Made by a program: the position numbers and the translations under genes. From positions 1 through 6,756 of the forward strand of contig JAPVVU010000174.1 in the NCBI GenBank assembly GCA_028571885.1: a stretch of 6,756 nt of DNA. Reading direction: 5' to 3'. Source of the stretch: Gammaproteobacteria bacterium. Its GTDB lineage: Bacteria > Pseudomonadota > Gammaproteobacteria > GRL18. The notes beneath the pieces were generated by a model. That model saw only the letters and a list, made by a program, of their open reading frames with translations, ran no database searches and had not been told where the DNA came from. Position 1 is the stretch's first letter, and each line of letters begins with the position of its first letter. Of this stretch, positions 6,382 to 6,756 are shown piece after piece.

Positions 6382-6405
6382 TAAACTGTGATGAATTTGA
6401 GAAAG

Positions 6406-6481
6406 TGGCGTCCCCTAGGGGGTTCGAACCCCTGTTACCGCCGTGAAAGGGCGGTGTCCTAGGCCACTAGACGAAGGGGAC
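6406..6481 (-). tRNA. tRNA-Glu(UUC), right copy
   Basis: This gene is identical in all 76 positions to the copy at 1729-1804, so the same cloverleaf, anticodon UUC and encoded CCA apply. Identity continues 4 bp past the CCA end and 1 bp past the 5' end, making an 81-bp exact repeat (6402-6482 and 1725-1805). It lies downstream of tRNA-Ala(GGC) on the same strand across a 155-nt spacer. With no terminator in the spacer, the two are probably one transcript driven from 6728-6756. A local -10-like TATAAG (6495-6500) has no matching -35. Confidence 0.98.
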
Positions 6482-6522
6482 ATATTTTTTGACTCTTATA
6501 AAAACAATCAAAAGTTCTCTTC

Positions 6523-6536
6523 GCTGTGAAAACAGC
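6523..6536 (-). other. Small hairpin in the tRNA-Ala/tRNA-Glu spacer
   Basis: GCTGT and ACAGC form a 5-bp stem around a 4-nt loop (UUUC in the leftward transcript). It lies between the tandem repeats and the right tRNA-Glu. It is too short and lacks a T tract to be a terminator; it could be a processing or stability element, or chance. Confidence 0.35.
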
Positions 6537-6539
6537 TGC

Positions 6540-6618
6540 TTTAGTGCGTGTAAACTTTAGTGCGTGTAAACTTTAGTGCGTGTAAACTTTAGTGCGTGTA
6601 AACTTTAGTGCGTGTAAA
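6540..6618. repeat. Five tandem 16-bp repeats between tRNA-Ala and tRNA-Glu
   Basis: The unit TTTAGTGCGTGTAAAC is present in four perfect head-to-tail copies (6540-6555, 6556-6571, 6572-6587, 6588-6603). A fifth copy from 6604 matches 15 bases before an extra A. The near-perfect identity indicates recent expansion or strong constraint. The array lies wholly in the spacer that would be transcribed and removed during tRNA maturation. Confidence 0.97.
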
Positions 6619-6636
6619 ACTGTAGCAAAAGTTGTT

Positions 6637-6712
6637 TGGTGGAGCTAAGGAGGATCGAACTCCTGACCTCTTCGCTGCCAGCGAAGCGCTCTCCCAGCTG
6701 AGCTATAGCCCC
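6637..6712 (-). tRNA. tRNA-Ala(GGC)
   Basis: This 76-nt gene folds as a standard cloverleaf with encoded CCA. The acceptor stem GGGGCTA pairs with TAGCTCC and includes the G3:U70 wobble that identifies alanine tRNAs. The anticodon stem CTTCG/CGAAG (outer bases included) carries the loop CUGGCAG, whose anticodon GGC reads GCC and GCU. The T arm is AGGAG-TTCGATC-CTCCT. It is the first gene of a probable tRNA-Ala/tRNA-Glu transcript reading leftward, with its promoter directly upstream and a predicted leader of only about 8 nt. Confidence 0.98.
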
Positions 6713-6727
6713 GAACAACAGGCGTGT

Positions 6728-6756
6728 ATGATACTGGGATGTGAACGATTTGTCTA
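6728..6756 (-). promoter_or_regulatory. Sigma-70 promoter of the tRNA-Ala/tRNA-Glu unit
   Basis: On the minus strand TAGACA (6751-6756) and TATCAT (6728-6733) are separated by exactly 17 bp; each matches consensus at 5 of 6 bases. The segment ACACGCC follows the -10, a fairly G+C-rich discriminator typical of stable-RNA promoters. The start would be about 8 nt before the tRNA-Ala 5' end at 6712. The window ends at the -35, so any UP element or Fis site is not visible. Confidence 0.75.

Larger units (their letters stand above)
6179..6405. other. Intergenic region between icd and the right tRNA-Glu
   Basis: This 227-bp AT-rich stretch contains no protein gene. From the icd side it holds the icd Shine-Dalgarno (6188-6193), the 13-bp repeat array (6201-6239), then unremarkable sequence, and an inverted repeat near the tRNA (6341-6381). 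On the minus strand a TTAACA followed by TAATAT might be an icd promoter, but the 20-bp spacing is poor and I do not call it. Read-through from the tRNA operon into icd cannot be excluded. Confidence 0.6.

Noticed and set aside
1729..6481. Genomic island bounded by tRNA-Glu attachment sites
   Set aside because: The enclosed genes are housekeeping pgi and icd, there is no integrase, and both repeats are complete functional tRNA genes rather than a gene plus a 3' fragment.
6540..6618. CRISPR-like array
   Set aside because: The 16-bp units are directly adjacent with no unique spacers, and no cas genes are present. The same applies to the repeats at 341-417.

Overview
The window looks like ordinary chromosome from a gammaproteobacterium of moderately low GC content. 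The evidence is Pgi and a monomeric NADP-isocitrate dehydrogenase that both match gammaproteobacterial-type sequences along their full length, a DUF3391/HD-GYP cyclic-di-GMP protein, and tRNA genes of gammaproteobacterial type with encoded CCA. I cannot name a genus from sequence alone. There are no transposases, integrases, phage genes or CRISPR arrays.

Layout from left to right. Bases 1-257 (minus) hold the first 85 codons of a probably exported alpha/beta-hydrolase that runs off the window. A 172-bp spacer with four degenerate 21-23 bp repeats separates it from an intact HD-GYP gene (430-1647, minus). A lone tRNA-Glu(UUC) follows at 1729-1804 (minus), with a near-consensus promoter about 125 bp upstream. 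The 367-bp stretch 1805-2171 carries that promoter and, going right, a structured leader for pgi (2172-3842, plus). pgi is convergent with icd (3941-6178, minus; monomeric isocitrate dehydrogenase) across a 98-bp spacer. Upstream of icd lie three 13-bp repeats, an imperfect inverted repeat, a second identical tRNA-Glu(UUC) (6406-6481, minus), a spacer with five 16-bp tandem repeats, and tRNA-Ala(GGC) (6637-6712, minus) with its own promoter at the right edge.

Functionally, pgi and icd are central carbon enzymes: glucose-6-P/fructose-6-P interconversion, and the NADPH-making step of the TCA cycle. They point toward each other and need not be co-regulated. The tRNA-Ala and right-hand tRNA-Glu probably form one transcript reading leftward. 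The left-hand tRNA-Glu is a separate unit. The HD-GYP protein probably lowers cyclic-di-GMP; no partner is visible.

I found no convincing new multi-gene system. The points worth a second look are in the non-coding DNA: the 16-bp tandem array between two tRNA genes, the 81-bp identical tRNA-Glu repeats bracketing pgi-icd, the structured pgi leader with a 10-codon upstream ORF ending in an ATGA overlap, and the 13-bp repeats in the icd leader. The icd start should be the ATG at 6178, not an upstream TTG.
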